DNA of 7,942 nucleotides from JAKJEP01 sp964580995 (lineage in GTDB: Bacteria; Planctomycetota; Phycisphaerae; Sedimentisphaerales; SM23-30). The translations under genes and the position numbers were made by a program. Positions 6,800 to 7,942 of this stretch are shown here, piece by piece. The stretch covers positions 1 to 7,942 of the forward strand of contig CAZOMV010000155.1 in NCBI GenBank assembly GCA_964580995.1, written 5' to 3'. The notes under the pieces were generated by a model. That model saw only the letters and a program-made list of their open reading frames with translations, ran no database searches and was not told the origin of the DNA. Position 1 is the first letter of the stretch, and each line of letters starts with the position of its first letter.

Positions 6800-6820
6800 T
6801 ACGATTTTCTGATTTTCTGA

Positions 6821-6849
6821 TTGACAGGTTTACCGGTTTTTCGTATAAG
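6821..6849 (+). promoter_or_regulatory. Near-consensus sigma70 promoter immediately before tnpC
   Basis: A perfect -35 TTGACA (6821-6826) is followed after exactly 17 bp by TATAAG (6844-6849, 5 of 6). Only 6 nt separate the -10 from the tnpC ATG at 6856, so transcription would start at or next to the A of the start codon. The resulting mRNA would be leaderless. Just upstream is a tandem GATTTTCT repeat (6803-6810 and 6811-6818). Confidence 0.6.
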
Positions 6850-6855
6850 AAACGC

Positions 6856-7942
6856 ATGGAAAGCACGGATGCGAGCCTACCCCTGCCGAATACTCTTATG
6901 CAATGCCATCAGGTAATCAACGATCTGCTGGATTCCCTTCACAAGTACCAGCACACGATTTCCGCCCTGGAACATCGGTTGGATTTATTACTGCGCAGCC
7001 GGTATGGCCGTCACTCCGAACAAATCGATCCGGAGGAATTGCTGCCGGCCTTACGGGATTTGTATGAACCGAAGGAAGAAGAAACCACTTCCCCGGAACC
7101 GGTTGCCACGCAGAAAATCACGTATGAAAGAAAAGTCCGTGGGCATGGCCGCAATGAAATCCCGGCCCACCTGCCCCGCCAGCAGAAGATTTACGATCTG
7201 GAGGAATCCGAGAAGTTCTGTTCCTGCTGCGGCGAGCCGCTGCAGCGGATCGGAGAGGAGAAAACCGAGCAGTTGAATTATCAGCCGGCCAGTTTGTATG
7301 TGACCGAGCATATCCGCTACAAGTATGCCTGCAAGCATTGTCAGGAAACGATCGTTACGGCAGATAAGAATACCTATGAGCCGATCGAAAAAGGGCTGGC
7401 CGGGGCCGGCTTGCTGGCCCAGGTGGTGGTCAGCAAATATTCGGACCACTGCCCGCTCTACCGGATGGAGGATATCTTCAGCCGGGAAGGAGTCAAAATA
7501 GCCCGTTCCACGATGTGCGACTGGATGGCGCAGAGTGCCGCCCTGGTACAACCTTTGTACGATTTGATGAAGCAGCGGGTCCTGGCCTCCAAAGTAATCC
7601 ACACGGACGACACCCCCGTGCGGGTGCAGGATAAAGACAGCAACCAAACCCGGCAGGGCCGCTTGTGGATTTACCGGGGCGATCACGATCATCCGTACAA
7701 TGTCTATGATTACACGCCCAGCCGGGCCCGGGCCGGCCCGGATGAATTCTTGAACGGCTTTACCGGCTATTTACAGGCGGATGCCTTTGGCGGCTATGAT
7801 GGGATTTATTTGACCAAACCGGTGATTGAGGTTTTGTGCAATGCCCATGCCCGGCGGAAGTTTTACGAGGCCCGCCAGGTCGATCCTCTGCTCAGCCATA
7901 CGGCCCTGGCGTACTATAAGCGGTTGTATGCCATCGAACGGG
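6856..7942 (+). CDS. tnpC: IS66 transposase TnpC, N-terminal 362 residues (runs off window)
   Basis: This is the DDE transposase of the IS66 element. Residues about 15-50 form a leucine-zipper-like coiled coil ending in 'RSRYGRHSEQID', the IS66 equivalent of R-FG-SE. A zinc-finger-like region follows, with C122/C125 in 'FCSCCGEP' and C159/C162 in 'YACKHC'. The catalytic domain begins with 'GLAGAGLLAQVVVSKYSDHC' (180-199) and 'PLYRMEDIFSREGV'. The first catalytic Asp is D251 in 'HTDDTPV', where the family usually reads DET. The second is D309 in 'YLQADAFGGYD'. 'CNAHARRKF' (328-336) is also a family motif. The catalytic Glu and C-terminus lie outside the window; full proteins are usually around 500 residues. 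ATG 6856 is chosen because the coiled coil is complete from here; no Shine-Dalgarno is visible. Met15 (6898) is the next alternative. The frame is open to the edge. Confidence 0.93.
   Translation, partial: MESTDASLPLPNTLMQCHQVINDLLDSLHKYQHTISALEHRLDLLLRSRYGRHSEQIDPEELLPALRDLYEPKEEETTSPEPVATQKITYERKVRGHGRNEIPAHLPRQQKIYDLEESEKFCSCCGEPLQRIGEEKTEQLNYQPASLYVTEHIRYKYACKHCQETIVTADKNTYEPIEKGLAGAGLLAQVVVSKYSDHCPLYRMEDIFSREGVKIARSTMCDWMAQSAALVQPLYDLMKQRVLASKVIHTDDTPVRVQDKDSNQTRQGRLWIYRGDHDHPYNVYDYTPSRARAGPDEFLNGFTGYLQADAFGGYDGIYLTKPVIEVLCNAHARRKFYEARQVDPLLSHTALAYYKRLYAIER

Larger units (their letters stand above)
5994..7942 (+). mobile_element. IS66-family insertion sequence, left part (right end outside)
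   Basis: The element starts with GTAAGCGTTCGGTGAAG at 5994-6010. GTAAGCG is the typical terminal sequence of IS66-family inverted repeats, and the start coincides exactly with the break in the IS4-type reading frame. It carries the standard IS66 gene order tnpA-tnpB-tnpC on the plus strand. Full elements are usually about 2.5 kb, so roughly 0.5 kb, including the end of tnpC and the right inverted repeat, should lie beyond the edge. All three frames are intact as far as visible, so the element could be active. The 81 bases between the terminus and tnpA hold no other gene. Confidence 0.9.

Noticed and set aside
7051..7692. 213-codon minus-strand ORF
   Set aside because: It is antisense to the zinc-finger and catalytic regions of tnpC, whose family motifs are unmistakable.

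Overview
The window looks like an accessory stretch of a planctomycete-type chromosome, most likely class Phycisphaerae. The best clue is the large secreted protein on the minus strand. It combines lamin-tail and CotH modules with a C-terminal dockerin-like repeat ('ADLNQDCRIDLQD…GDWLNCNDPQDGSC'), an ending familiar from exported Phycisphaerae proteins. The lineage is an inference from protein style, with no marker gene to confirm it.

Layout. Positions 1-450 are AT-rich and hold no convincing long gene. They contain a 33-bp-periodic repeat, a 7/7 inverted repeat, and a possible 18-codon leader ORF with an internal hairpin that overlaps the next start codon as ATGA. Positions 451-1023 (+) encode a GspH-like type IV pilin / type II secretion pseudopilin with no pilus or secretion partners in the window. 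Positions 1061-1133 (-) are a complete tRNA-Ala(GGC) gene with its own good sigma70-type promoter. Positions 1274-5527 (-) encode a protein of about 1,417 residues: signal peptide, two lamin-tail domains, a carbohydrate-binding-like beta domain, a further beta domain, a CotH-kinase-like domain, and two dockerin-type half-repeats separated by another beta domain. It has an extended -10 promoter. The -35-like hexamer lies in one arm of an inverted repeat.

From 5684 to the right edge the DNA is mobile. The C-terminal 102 codons of an IS4-family DDE transposase (-), with an intact YREK signature, are cut off at 5993, exactly where an IS66-family element begins (5994, GTAAGCG terminus). The IS66 element carries tnpA, tnpB and the first 362 codons of tnpC, and its right end lies outside the window. 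The IS66 element therefore inserted into the IS4 transposase gene. The predicted 8-bp target duplication is AAAGTTTG.

The tRNA, pseudopilin and CotH-like protein do not form an obvious pathway together, although both protein genes concern the cell envelope or exported material. The IS66 genes form one compact operon: tnpA and tnpB overlap, and tnpC follows 56 bp later behind a near-consensus promoter so close to its ATG that the transcript could be leaderless. I see no CRISPR array, defence island or clearly new multi-gene system. The more unusual points are the nested IS elements, the leaderless-type tnpC promoter, the split dockerin architecture with an altered CotH DxD motif, and the leader ORF before the pseudopilin.
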